37,269 bases of DNA from Akkermansia muciniphila (GTDB lineage: Bacteria > Verrucomicrobiota > Verrucomicrobiia > Verrucomicrobiales > Akkermansiaceae), in contig CAMCYK010000034.1 in assembly GCA_945883695.1 (NCBI GenBank), forward strand, positions 1-37,269, read 5' to 3'. Under the pieces are notes generated by a model. The model saw nothing but the letters and a program-made list of their open reading frames with translations, made no database searches and was not told the DNA's origin. The translations under genes were made by a program, and so were the position numbers. Within the stretch, counting starts at the first letter, position 1, and every line of letters starts with the position of its first letter. This document shows, one piece after another, positions 8,001-15,552 of this stretch.

Positions 8001-10310
8001 TTGGTCAAGCCAACTGCTGTTGCCGTAGAAATTGAAGTAACCGCCGGACACCGGCGTGATGGTCCAGTTGTAGGTCACAAACCCGAAAAGGGAGACTCCC
8101 GAAACCGGAGTGGTGACTTGCGTGCCGCAAGCGAAGCTTTTCTGGAGCACCAGATTGCCGTTGATCAGGACCTTGAAAACCTCGCCGTCCCAGGAGTCGA
8201 GACGATTGAAGACGAACGAAACGGCCGCTTGGTTCCCATCATCGGCTCCCATGGAAAAGGTCTTCTGGGTCGAGGGCGAGGTGCCGGTGGCATAGGGGCC
8301 GAGGTATTTGCCGCTCACGCCGACGGCGGTGCTGGTGGTGGTGTTCGTCCACCCGGTGGCTCCGCTGTCGAAATTCTCCGACGCCAAGTCTCCCGAGGTC
8401 CGGTAGGCCACCGAGTAGCGGCCGATCTTCTCCGGCACATAAAAGTCGGAAAACTCCGCGCTCGGGGCCTCGATCTTCTTGAACCACCACACCGCCAACT
8501 GATTGGCGGATCCTGGCAGGGCGTTGACCGGAATGATGGCGCCTTTTTCCGCCGCCTCGACTCCCTCCGCGAACGGATCGACGTAGGCATTGGGCGAATA
8601 GGAGGTCCCTTTGGAAACATATCCGGCAAGGGTGTAGTCCGACGACGGCGGGTTGATGCGCTCCCCGACATAAGCGGCTCCCGTCAACGCGCTGCCGCCA
8701 TCGCCTTCCTGATAGGAGCTGCGGTCTTCCGCCTGGGTGACCAGCCGCACATACCAGATTCCGCCGTTGTCGCCGGTGAATTTCAACAGCGTGCGGTTCT
8801 GCTGGTCCTGGGTGACCCCGAGCCCCACGAGCAGGCGCTGGCTGACCGTATCAATCACCGATTCGGCACCGTTCGGATCATCCTGATAGATGATCTTGGG
8901 GATTTTCCCGCCTTCAAATTTCAGGCCGGTTCCGGTAGCCGTCGAGCTGCCGCCCTGGGCGACGGTGGATGAGGCGAACTCGGTGATGTCATCCGGCCAG
9001 AACTGGAGGTACTTGTTGAGATACTTCGGCCAATCAATCGACAGTCCCGGGGAAGCTCCCGCGGTGAGGGCGATTTCCGCGTCGTGATTCTCGAGCCAAT
9101 AGAACGAGACCCGGTCCTCGATGTCATTTTCACGCTCCGCGTAGTAGGCGAGGCTGCCATCCGGCCGGGGGTTGGAGCCGTAATAGGCGACATCGGTGGT
9201 GGAACTCGAGGTGACCGGCACGGCGGTGAGATCCTCGTCGGGTTCAGGCCGGATCTCGTTGCCGAGATAGGTGGTGATGGTTGTCGGAACCGCCGCCTGC
9301 TCGACGCTGACAATGTCGGCACCGAGGAATTCATGGGTGCCGTCTTCGCGGAGCGCGCCCAGATATTCGACGAGGATTCGGCCGACTTGATTGTAGGCGT
9401 GCAGCTCGCCGATGCCGTTGGACTTCTCATACCAGAGCGTGCGGAGGACCTGGGTCGCCTCGGCGTTGGGGTCGGCAGTGGAACTGCCAGCCACCACATA
9501 TTCGGTGGCGACCGTCTCCGGGAAGACGTTGCTGTAGACCGGGTTCACCGTGACAATCCGGCCGGAGGGAATCGCCACCCGTGGTCCGTTGTAACTTTTT
9601 TCCGTCCAGAAAATCGTCCGCACCGGCGTGGAGGTCGCCGAGGAGACATTGAAGCGCTCCTTGTAGAAAACATAGCTGTTCGTTGCTGGGTCCGGCACGG
9701 CCGAACGCCAGGTGATCTCGACTGTCCCCGGTGAATTCGCAAATACGACATTCGCGTGCGGGCTGTAATAGTAACTGGGAAGCACCCCGGTGGCGAGAGA
9801 CGCAATCGCCGCCGATTCCCCGGTGCGATAGTCGGTGGCGGGCGCTCCGCTGGGATTGGTGAGGACCTCGCCCGCGGCCACCGGTTCCGCCCGCCAGTAA
9901 GTCGATGGCGAGGCGATGGCGGTTTGCGCGCCTTGGGTGCTGGTGATCGCGATCGGTGGCACAATTTGGTCGCCATAAAAATACCGCGGCACGCCCGAGG
10001 CAAAGCTGGTGCCCACGCTGGCGAGGCTCAGCTTGATGCCATTGGTGCTTTTCGGATAGCCCGAGGCGATCGGTCCGGCACTGCCTGCCGCCTCGACCAC
10101 ATTGGAATACTGCGGCAGGATGGTCGGGTCGCCAAGCGGCGTACCGGTCGGTCCGACAGGGGCGATTTTCCCGGTATTGTTCGCGGGAACCCGCTGGCTC
10201 AGGCGGTTATAGACGCCGCTTTTGAGCTCATACTGCGCCAGCAGACTGGAACAGCCCCCCAGCCCGATCAGCAGGCAGGCGGCGAGGCGCCGCACACGGC
10301 GCGTTGCCAT
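2016..10310 (-). CDS. Giant exported protein with TcA-like C-terminal pore region
   Basis: A 2764-aa exported protein. The chosen ATG has an AGGTGA Shine-Dalgarno 5 nt upstream; an ATG 24 nt further upstream has none. The signal peptide is residues 1-25, with a possible lipobox ending at C20. Residues 27-1750 are mostly beta-rich. A jelly-roll-like module lies at about 645-815 (RLDSWDGEVFKV, then YGIDNLKV). An EF-hand/dockerin-like NEDGVLDAADA is near 1792. From about 2160 the layout follows Tc-toxin A subunits such as TcdA1: a long helix, a hydrophobic Ala/Gly-rich hairpin (about 2220-2290), a second coiled-coil helix, an FDL...CAAKAYDYETG motif (about 2405-2420), GAWDG (2446-2450), then a beta-rich C-terminal domain ending in SDIQLFLRTYS. 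TcdA1 has YDL...AYRWET, GAWQG and SDIILHIRYT in the same order. The C-terminal domain is longer than in TcdA1. No TcB/TcC gene is nearby. A surface pore or delivery role is inferred; an adhesin is the main alternative. Confidence 0.85.
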   Translation of the reverse strand: MATRRVRRLAACLLIGLGGCSSLLAQYELKSGVYNRLSQRVPANNTGKIAPVGPTGTPLGDPTILPQYSNVVEAAGSAGPIASGYPKSTNGIKLSLASVGTSFASGVPRYFYGDQIVPPIAITSTQGAQTAIASPSTYWRAEPVAAGEVLTNPSGAPATDYRTGESAAIASLATGVLPSYYYSPHANVVFANSPGTVEITWRSAVPDPATNSYVFYKERFNVSSATSTPVRTIFWTEKSYNGPRVAIPSGRIVTVNPVYSNVFPETVATEYVVAGSSTADPNAEATQVLRTLWYEKSNGIGELHAYNQVGRILVEYLGALREDGTHEFLGADIVSVEQAAVPTTITTYLGNEIRPEPDEDLTAVPVTSSSTTDVAYYGSNPRPDGSLAYYAERENDIEDRVSFYWLENHDAEIALTAGASPGLSIDWPKYLNKYLQFWPDDITEFASSTVAQGGSSTATGTGLKFEGGKIPKIIYQDDPNGAESVIDTVSQRLLVGLGVTQDQQNRTLLKFTGDNGGIWYVRLVTQAEDRSSYQEGDGGSALTGAAYVGERINPPSSDYTLAGYVSKGTSYSPNAYVDPFAEGVEAAEKGAIIPVNALPGSANQLAVWWFKKIEAPSAEFSDFYVPEKIGRYSVAYRTSGDLASENFDSGATGWTNTTTSTAVGVSGKYLGPYATGTSPSTQKTFSMGADDGNQAAVSFVFNRLDSWDGEVFKVLINGNLVLQKSFACGTQVTTPVSGVSLFGFVTYNWTITPVSGGYFNFYGNSSWLDQSFNVVITASSAGGETASSLELGFASTLDQAASDEAYGIDNLKVSAPLAQQIIMASNFGTGSLPSGVSAGSVYNQPDPAKAGYNPNEEHALIQSGAGYALRDDLNVTGGTGVGATFTSLPRVLIEYTDPADDRPAISVYEVLRENVRYQLSYPVTAGTILNSPMPLPILPQPLDSSGFVKNAEVVPGATYSDPPASSSAPSTYTPFTFKDRKGYVWVYRGPHDTGTPSLGMQWYYTMRPDFVFPNMTQPVDGTILPYLRTKNADGTYAGDPVTGTSQTVLYYPTWPVDPPTLSVGETLALPNHGLPAVRGQSSATVLYQQSIAKTTAVPSVTLQDPTRAKSVLLNDARVGLAALPVSLKTTAQNGKTYFQLAQPHLQQRFYFDPLLGDIGGLVLVGEFVDEIAGEDYINLNTLSPDDVTALNVLVDSSNVDDFNKWKSAILALTTTVETFKENPSTKGSYIVDTSKSKNVGSQVLPEISDSNTAVDSYALTALGQGSGYVTLLFANGDAFTPQGDPIAMQVIKVLPQLYQGDLKMIAASNPLDEQTSLRHSGDFAAHPENYTFEWAYSPPVDGAVPAIYSTSMVRTLGTSTTNSWYLLANPPVVPPAVLAYPTTAVTLSRSIQINNASHSATLGLPGQILKSVPGLVFASSVPDSIVFSANLGMSDGLVVFVNNVPALAYQIPYGTAVPGNLAPEGARTGLVPGGDGLTYQFPLDPAFFQVGANQIEVALYSSLAAGGASSSIDFRIHTELKTDLVKSSPSKWLKPWDSDSTEPNPLTSTIVIGGSAGSPLGNSLLMFSDTYFTVRYKAKDPSSMVTGANWSEWNTPVLVESWVKRVLDGINPFNQRQTDLYNNPVSTDVSILTQAGSRWEGDVALNLNTIEDFGLIEIYETVLNRVKKQSIDAGINDESVNSTLLLVAGYLNDLYMTLGNEAWDDAQNPTLLIDSGTEMVDTNSSRFSFEGQIASVMDETLALLRGRDDFLSPGTTVSPSYNRLYWNYTNGINSGEPFYAVNYNIKEKVGGKNEDGVLDAADAQSMFPQGHGDAYGHYLTALTGYYKLLTSPNYTWVPTTEGVTVLGQTVQVDYQDERKFAAAASSLARAGVDIISFTARSRHSDGEEDGWADKYDGKYNSATKLTRHWGTDEWCSRVSQGAYYNWVTANAMLPDVDTAHEGIQKIDRTTVPELNELVASANEAFNLSAGEQADLNPLGIAPDAMVFDISPSELANGKSHFDQIYERAVRAAVNARNSFDQAGKMNHMLRRQGDSVDEYNDAVDRQEDAYEYQLLTLYGSAYSGDIGPGKQYAQGYTGPDLYHSYFIDRPTQLVDVSKDVTVTFNEPINTDPFKDWSVDNVYNKLRDPLQYTTKTYRMSPFTLGQFADTVTGGLGKRGQVGEIQSALLACYEAQVNLRDSSNSYNNLLRRFDRDYQLFSEFLTDFDAANAASGELLDEAAATTKASFTLTSTAAALALSGDYIRALAAATAEALPTSVGLANDATSVGRMAALLSGETAGYAQGLLGLSSETMAALLDAEAADLEGQAQDYIDDYNFDSVKKQHVVEFERLYDQVLANAYEITRRMTELQHANERVSKLYADANHILSERETFRQRAASVIQGYRTRDLVFRDLRNEELSQYKNLFDLAQTYAYCAAKAYDYETGLLDSTTGDDFINEVVGSYSVGAWDGDNPIETGKGDAGLASALGGLRDDWSVVKGRLGINNPDRNGTLFSLRQELFRIRADQPTADDNTLWKQVIQQHIMSNVLNDPDVAMYCNNIRKTNGSAVPGIVIPFSTTIEQGLNFFGWPLAAGDHNFSQSTFATKIYSSGLVFKGYVGMDPYSIGTVGASGPASSGTNSLAATPYAYLIPAGKDTMRTPPLGDTGIIRSWSVKDQALPLPKNLGGTSFSAGQFFTPEGSLSEQLWIVRKHQAFRAVDDPAYFYSTMPAEFTNSRLVGRSAWNTQWKIVIPAYSLLSDEQTGLDRFAQSVSDIQLFLRTYSNSGN

Positions 10311-10379
10311 TGAATCACCTGAAATCCAGTACATGGGGAGTTACGTTGAATGAAAGCATCGTCCTGTCGGTTAGGCCGC

Positions 10380-12620
10380 TCACTTCGCGTCGGACATCCG
10401 CTTTTCGAGAGCGCTCAAGCGCGCTTCGAGGGCGGCGATCAGCGCATCCTTCTCCCCGAGTTTTTTGGATAGCTGCTGGGTGGCGGAGACGTTGAGCATG
10501 GCGATGGCGTCATAGTCCACCGAGCGAAAGTCATCGACCTCGCGGCCGTAAACAAAAACCTCTGCGTCCTGATGAGGAAAACCAGTTCTGAATGCGCCGC
10601 CACGGATTTCAAGGACCTCCTGAACCGCGTCGTTCTCGCTATCAAACAAACGCACCCTTTCACCCACTTTCAAATCGGTCGCCAACCTGACCCACCCCAC
10701 TTCAACCCCTGCTTTCTTGAAGATGTCAGGGATGACTCCACGATCCAAATTCACCGCGGTTGGATAGACCGACTCCACTTGCTGGGCGATGACACGTTTT
10801 TCAATCTGACTTCCCATGGCCAGTTTGTCTTTGAACGAGTAATCGGTGATTTCAATCGATTGAAGGACCGCCAAATCCTCCGCACCATTCGAAACACCAA
10901 TCACTTCTTTGATCCGTTCGTCAGAAGTTACGTGATATGCCGGGGCGCGCACATAGCCATCAGCAACAATGCTAAAAGCAAAATCCGAACGATCCCCGCT
11001 ATAGTCATGCCCACCATTCGAGTCCAGATAATACTGAAGGTTAAACGTGTTCAGGGCCGAGCCAGACACGTGCAGGGGAGCAAGCGGAGTCGTCGTACCA
11101 ATGCCCACAAACCCGTTGCTGTGAATCCGCATTCTTTCAGTCACGGTGTTGCTCGTAGACACTTCGCCAAAGATGATTCCGCCCCCTCCCCCACCCTTCT
11201 GGTTGAGAAGCCAGGTTGATCCATCTCCGCTATTTTTGTTCCACTCTAAATAAGCCCCTTGACTGTGTGTCGTGGAAGAACCTCGGGCCGCCAGGTAACT
11301 TGCCGACAAGCTATTTGCCGACAAGTTATTTGTCGATATATTGTTGGAAGTATCGATAATGATGCCAGCCGCCCCATTGCCCGACTGCAGGATCACTTTC
11401 CCAACGACCGACTTCACCACCAGGTCGTTAGTCACCGACGAGGTCGAAAATTTCCCAGCTGTCGTCGCCACGCCAACTAATCCCTGAGCGGAGCTATCCG
11501 TGATGGATAAATAGGGGTCGGTGTTTTTTATATTCACATTTCCTTCGGAAACTTCTAACTTGTAGCCTGGAGCGGTGGTGCCGATGCCGACATTGCCGGC
11601 GACATCGATGGCCATTTTCGCGTTGCTCGCGAAGTCCCAGCTGTTCTTGAAGACGAGTTTGTCCGAGTCCACATTGTCCGCGCCGATGGACCAGCCATTG
11701 CTTCCGGTGAGATCCAATGCCAATGAGACAAAGGGACTGCCCGCGCTGGAGCCGGCCACGGCGGCGGCGAGCACGGCGTTGTTGCCGGTGGAGTTTGTGG
11801 AGTTATACACCCGAAGCCCGTTGGTGGCGGGGGTGGTAGTGGTTCCGGTTCTTGCCGCCAATTCCAAGACCGCCGCGGGGCTGGTCACGCCGATGCCGAC
11901 ATTGCTGTTCCGATAGATATTATTTCCCGAAGGCGTCCAGATGCCGACGGTGGTTGTATCGATTTTCGCGGAGGTGATGGCTGCGCCCCCAATGTCATCC
12001 GCCCCCACCGATCCGTCTTTGATCTTTGCGGTGGTGATGGCGTTGGCGGCCAGCTGGTTGGTGTCCACCGAGTTGGCCCCCAGCATGGTGGAGGTCACGG
12101 CACCGCTGGCGACGCTCTCCGCCATGAGGGAGCGCATCGAGTAGGCGCCGGTAACCAGCTGCTGGCGCGGCGAGATTTCCGCATCCACGGTGGAGGAATT
12201 GCCATCGTCCACGGTGATGCCCAAATAGAGGGCGCTGGTGGTGGCGGTGTTGATGATGGTGTCGAGGGTCTTGAGCGGGCTCGCGGGGCTGGTCGGTCCC
12301 GGCAGGCCGGTGAGTCCAGTGCCATTGCCGATCAACACGCTGAACTCGCCGCCGGAGATGGTGACGGTCTGGGTTTCATTGTAACTCGCCGTGCCGCCGG
12401 AGGACACCGAATACAAGCGGAAGGCGACCGCCCGGTTAACGGCAGCGGTGCTGCCGATGGCGACGCCCGCGCTGTCGGTGACGCGTCCCTGATAGCTCAT
12501 CAGTTTCGGAACTGTGGATTGAGCGGCGACCCACGGGGCGCTGGACAGCAGGACGAGGATCGCGAGTTCGGCTTTCATGGAATGGGAGTGAATGGAATGA
12601 AGTGGAAAATGTTGGATCAT
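10380..12620 (-). CDS. Exported fibre-like protein with S74 intramolecular chaperone
   Basis: A 746-aa protein. The start ATG overlaps the preceding TGA (ATGA) and has GGAG upstream. An internal ATG at 12578 would begin just at the signal peptide, which is predicted to end at AA/QS near residue 34. The N-terminal domain carries LMSYQGRV, common in bacterial exported fibres. It is followed by short AxTxxKI-type repeats and low-complexity segments like phage tail fibres (NQLAANAITTAKI; NNLSANSLSASYLAARG). From residue 566 the SDERIK motif marks a peptidase S74 / endosialidase chaperone domain. These domains assist trimer folding and then cut themselves off before the Ser; S566 and K571 are the expected dyad. 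A terminal coiled coil follows (about 720-746). The mature product is probably a trimeric surface fibre. G+C is visibly lower in the fibre/chaperone part than in flanking DNA, suggesting a phage-derived module. Confidence 0.85.
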   Translation of the reverse strand: MIQHFPLHSIHSHSMKAELAILVLLSSAPWVAAQSTVPKLMSYQGRVTDSAGVAIGSTAAVNRAVAFRLYSVSSGGTASYNETQTVTISGGEFSVLIGNGTGLTGLPGPTSPASPLKTLDTIINTATTSALYLGITVDDGNSSTVDAEISPRQQLVTGAYSMRSLMAESVASGAVTSTMLGANSVDTNQLAANAITTAKIKDGSVGADDIGGAAITSAKIDTTTVGIWTPSGNNIYRNSNVGIGVTSPAAVLELAARTGTTTTPATNGLRVYNSTNSTGNNAVLAAAVAGSSAGSPFVSLALDLTGSNGWSIGADNVDSDKLVFKNSWDFASNAKMAIDVAGNVGIGTTAPGYKLEVSEGNVNIKNTDPYLSITDSSAQGLVGVATTAGKFSTSSVTNDLVVKSVVGKVILQSGNGAAGIIIDTSNNISTNNLSANSLSASYLAARGSSTTHSQGAYLEWNKNSGDGSTWLLNQKGGGGGGIIFGEVSTSNTVTERMRIHSNGFVGIGTTTPLAPLHVSGSALNTFNLQYYLDSNGGHDYSGDRSDFAFSIVADGYVRAPAYHVTSDERIKEVIGVSNGAEDLAVLQSIEITDYSFKDKLAMGSQIEKRVIAQQVESVYPTAVNLDRGVIPDIFKKAGVEVGWVRLATDLKVGERVRLFDSENDAVQEVLEIRGGAFRTGFPHQDAEVFVYGREVDDFRSVDYDAIAMLNVSATQQLSKKLGEKDALIAALEARLSALEKRMSDAK

Positions 12621-14329
12621 GGCTGGATCTCCGAGATTTCGGAAATCCGCCGCATGGCGAAGGTGCCCGAAACCTGGAGGTATTTGCTGCCGACGGGGGT
12701 CGGCGGCGTGGTGACGGGAGGGGCGGGCGGCGCGGTGCCGCCGAGACCGGTGAGGGTCTCGGCGTAGGTGCCGCCGAGCACCGTGGTGCCCCAGCCGGCG
12801 ATGGTGCTGCCGTCGGGTGGGCTGCTGGTGAAGGTGAAGCCGCAGGTGCGGGTGACCGTATAACTTTCCCCGCCGTTCTTGAGGGCCGTCTTGAAGTTCG
12901 TGTCGAGGTTGTCGTGATCCGGGTGATAGGTGTGGACGAAGGGGTTGGTCTCATCATCGAACGCGACCGGGACGGTCCACTGCGTGGTGGAACCGGTGGT
13001 GAAGCTGCCGAAATCACGGGTGATCGTTTGAAACAAGGGCAGCTGCGGAGCGACGTAGCGCTGGGGTTTCACGTCGGATTGGGTGTAGCCGAGGATCCCC
13101 GATTCCCGGAGGGCGATTCCCAGCGGATTGCCGGCAGTTGTCAATTTTCCGACAAAGGCCTGGGACAGCAGATGGGCGACGTTGCCCGAATCCATGTGCA
13201 TCAGAAACACCAACGGGAACGGCTGTGATGTGGTGGATCCGCTGGACGGGTCCTTGGCATTCTTCACGTTGGTCACCTTCACCTGCACGTACCACAGGCC
13301 GGCCGGCGTCGATGCCTGGGCGCTGACCGGCAGCCGCACGTCCGTTAGGCCGGCGGCATCCTTGATGCGCAGGATGGAGGCATAGTGGGCGCTGGAATCC
13401 GTCATTCCCGAGCGGTTCACCCCGAAATCCAGGTTCAAGCGGCCGGAGGCACCCACCGTGACGGTGAAGGGAGCGGTGATCGGCGTTTCGTCGTAGGAGT
13501 TGGTCGCGCTGTTGAAAATCCGGCGGGTGAGCGGCACCGGCCCGGGCGCCTCGCCGGTCGGCGCGGTCGCGGAATCCTCCACGGAGACGGTGAGGGTCAT
13601 GCCGGTGGTACTGCGGTTGGTCACTCCCGCGGAGATTGCCGTGAGGGACCGGCCGAAGGCCAGTCCGCCCGTGGTGGGCAGTTCGTATTCCACCGGCGCG
13701 GTGAAATTCCCGACCGTGGGGATTTGAAACCAGTAGGCCTTGTTCGGATCCATTCTCTCCGAGCTGGCGGAGACCAGCATCGGGTTGGAGCCGCTCAACT
13801 CGCCGCCGATGTATTTATATATCTGCGCTCCCGGTGCGAGCACCGTGGTGCTGGCCGAGGGGTAGCTGGCGAGGTAGCTGCTCATCGTCGGCGTGGCCGC
13901 CACCGCGGGGAAGCCGAGGAAGTTGGCGCCGGAGATCAGCCAGGTCGCGGCGGGTGGCATGGCAAGCTGCTTGATGACCACGGAAGTCGCCGCTTTGCAG
14001 CGGATCAGATAGGCCGAGTTGCCGATCATCTGGGTGAGCGCCTGCTCGGTGTGATCGGACTTCCAGACCGTCCACTCCTCGCTGTTGGTGCTGGGGGTGG
14101 CGGGCGAGGTGGTGAAGGCGGTCTCGTCCGGATCGGGATTCCAGCGCCAGACTTCAAGCACCGCCGGATTGCCTGCAAAGAGTTGCTCGACCGTGGTGTA
14201 GGAGGCGTCTCCCGCCAGCCAGACGCCGTTCCAGCCGTTGACAAGCGTGTAGGTTCTATCCACCCACTGCGCCCGCACGCTGGCAGCGGTGACGAGAAGC
14301 GCGCAAAGCGGAATCAGGAAAAATTTCAT
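12617..14329 (-). CDS. Exported protein of unknown function (GWNGVWL family)
   Basis: A 570-aa exported protein. The ATG at 14329 overlaps the TGA of the upstream gene as ATGA and opens a clear signal peptide (MKFFLIPLCALLVTAASVRA, cut before QWVDR). The open frame extends further upstream, but that part lies within the preceding gene. The mature N-terminus has TYTLVNGWNGVWL and a PAVLEVWRWNPDPDE segment. I associate this pattern with verrucomicrobial exported proteins encoded beside giant surface proteins, but no function is known. The rest is predicted beta-rich with Thr/Ser/Pro-rich stretches. The end overlaps the start of the fibre gene by 4 nt, so the three genes are probably translated as a coupled set. 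A structural or assembly role at the cell surface is an inference from context. Confidence 0.8.
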   Translation of the reverse strand: MKFFLIPLCALLVTAASVRAQWVDRTYTLVNGWNGVWLAGDASYTTVEQLFAGNPAVLEVWRWNPDPDETAFTTSPATPSTNSEEWTVWKSDHTEQALTQMIGNSAYLIRCKAATSVVIKQLAMPPAATWLISGANFLGFPAVAATPTMSSYLASYPSASTTVLAPGAQIYKYIGGELSGSNPMLVSASSERMDPNKAYWFQIPTVGNFTAPVEYELPTTGGLAFGRSLTAISAGVTNRSTTGMTLTVSVEDSATAPTGEAPGPVPLTRRIFNSATNSYDETPITAPFTVTVGASGRLNLDFGVNRSGMTDSSAHYASILRIKDAAGLTDVRLPVSAQASTPAGLWYVQVKVTNVKNAKDPSSGSTTSQPFPLVFLMHMDSGNVAHLLSQAFVGKLTTAGNPLGIALRESGILGYTQSDVKPQRYVAPQLPLFQTITRDFGSFTTGSTTQWTVPVAFDDETNPFVHTYHPDHDNLDTNFKTALKNGGESYTVTRTCGFTFTSSPPDGSTIAGWGTTVLGGTYAETLTGLGGTAPPAPPVTTPPTPVGSKYLQVSGTFAMRRISEISEIQP

Positions 14330-15246
14330 CGGGCGATCAGGCGGTAGTAGGTGGACTGGGCGGAGGCGTCGGCGTAAATGCTGATCACGGAGGTGACCGT
14401 GGAGGTGAGCGAGGACAGCGCGGCGGCGGCCTCCGGAGCGGCGGGATCGCCGGCGGAAAAAGGGGTCGCCTTCCAAACCTTCAGATCGGTGGAGGACTCC
14501 AGCGTGTAGGACTTGCCGTAGAAGGCGTAAAACTCCAGCCGCACGGCGGTGGCGAGCTTCTCCTTGATGGAGAGGCTCAACACCGAGTTGCTGTCCGTGG
14601 CGTAGGTGCCGGCGATGTATTCGGTTCCATTGCTCACCCCGTCCCGGTCGAAGTCGCCGTCCTTGTCGATCAGGGACAAATCCCAGCCATCCTCGCCCGG
14701 GAACCGGCCGCCGTGATGAAGCTGGGCCTCTTCCCACGCGTCCGGCAGCCCGTCGCCATCGACATCCACCCCGAGCGTAAGATTGAGACGGCGGCGGACC
14801 GACGCGCTGCCGATCAACGGAACCGTGGTCATCTCAAGCGGGTAATACAACTGGCTGCCGATGCTGACGGCCAGGGAGTAAGCCGTGCCGCTCGCCATCG
14901 CGACCGAGCTGTAGGTGGTGGTTGACGAGCGCAGCATGTCGATGCGCAGCCGCAGCTGATAGTTGAAGTCCGTCCCCCCGGACGCGACCAGCGCTTGCCG
15001 CATGACTTCCTTGCCGTCCTTGTAAACAAGCACCGCCGCGCCATCGGCCGGAATCAGGACCCCATATTGGTCCCGCACGTCACCGTAGACGGTGTAATAG
15101 GGAGCAGGAGGAAACGCCCGCAGGGCGGTCGAGGAGGCAATCCACGCGGCCGCGAGCAGCACCATCACCGCGATCGGAGGAATGGCCCCGCGGCAGCGGC
15201 CCAAACCAGTCCGGCCCTGCCTGGCAAAGTTCGAGTCCTTGTTCAC
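14326..15246 (-). CDS. Exported thrombospondin type-3 repeat protein, first gene of the surface operon
   Basis: A 306-aa protein starting at GTG, with GGAAAG directly before it. The close spacing makes the start uncertain, and internal starts nearer the signal peptide are possible. The hydrophobic signal segment is residues 27-44 (cut near LRA/FPP). A beta domain (about 50-155, resembling carboxypeptidase-regulatory or fibronectin folds) is followed by two calcium-binding TSP3-type motifs: DVDGDGLPDAWE (161-172) and DKDGDFDRDGVSNGTEY (194-210). A C-terminal domain follows with YTLESSTDLKVW, a common ending in verrucomicrobial exported proteins. The TGA overlaps the next ATG (ATGA). It is the promoter-proximal gene of the operon, divergent from the LytS/LytTR pair. 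Calcium-dependent binding or cell-surface structure is likely; the exact role is unknown. Confidence 0.8.
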   Translation of the reverse strand: MNKDSNFARQGRTGLGRCRGAIPPIAVMVLLAAAWIASSTALRAFPPAPYYTVYGDVRDQYGVLIPADGAAVLVYKDGKEVMRQALVASGGTDFNYQLRLRIDMLRSSTTTYSSVAMASGTAYSLAVSIGSQLYYPLEMTTVPLIGSASVRRRLNLTLGVDVDGDGLPDAWEEAQLHHGGRFPGEDGWDLSLIDKDGDFDRDGVSNGTEYIAGTYATDSNSVLSLSIKEKLATAVRLEFYAFYGKSYTLESSTDLKVWKATPFSAGDPAAPEAAAALSSLTSTVTSVISIYADASAQSTYYRLIAR

Positions 15247-15552
15247 CTTTCCAGCTCGCGGCCGGATCCTTCCTTGTCACGGCAAATGGGACGAACCGGC
15301 TCAAATCTGGGACGAATCCGCCCGAGCGGTGAAGTGGCGTGCCCTGACGCCACCCCGCGGCGCGCGCGGGTCGGCACGGGATCTCGCCGGCACGGGTCTT
15401 CTGCCAGGGATCGCGTGGGGGTGGTTTTCCTGGCGGCGCCGCCCACTGCAAATTCTGCAGCTTCAGGTCTCGGATTTGCTTTCCGCCCGGCGGGCTCCGG
15501 GCTGACCGTCAACCTCGCCCCCGATTTTGAACGGACCTGCGAACATCTGGGA
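15247..15552. other. Divergent intergenic region between surface operon and LytS/LytTR genes
   Basis: These 306 bp separate the starts of the thrombospondin-3 gene (minus) and the histidine-kinase gene (plus). They should hold both promoters. The clearest element is the 21-bp-spaced direct repeat at 15288-15316. No convincing -35/-10 pair was seen for either direction, and no RNA gene or hairpin with a T-run. Confidence 0.6.
15288..15316 (-). promoter_or_regulatory. Candidate LytTR operator: two direct repeats 21 bp apart
   Basis: Read on the minus strand, TTCGTCCCA occurs twice with starts exactly 21 bp apart: preceded by GCGGA in the distal copy and GCCGG in the proximal copy, both followed by an ATTT-containing tract. 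LytTR regulators bind pairs of ~9-bp direct repeats two helical turns apart, and AlgR boxes contain TTCGTC. The repeats lie 42-70 bp upstream of the surface-operon start and next to a LytTR regulator gene. Binding is inferred from geometry, motif likeness and position. Confidence 0.5.

Noticed and set aside
10311-10334. Start of the giant gene at 10334
   Set aside because: The ATG at 10310 has an AGGTGA ribosome-binding site and starts the signal peptide directly; the upstream ATG has no such site.
12617-14737. Upstream extension of the 570-aa gene to 14737
   Set aside because: The extra part overlaps the thrombospondin-3 gene in another frame, while the ATG at 14329 has a signal peptide and ATGA coupling.
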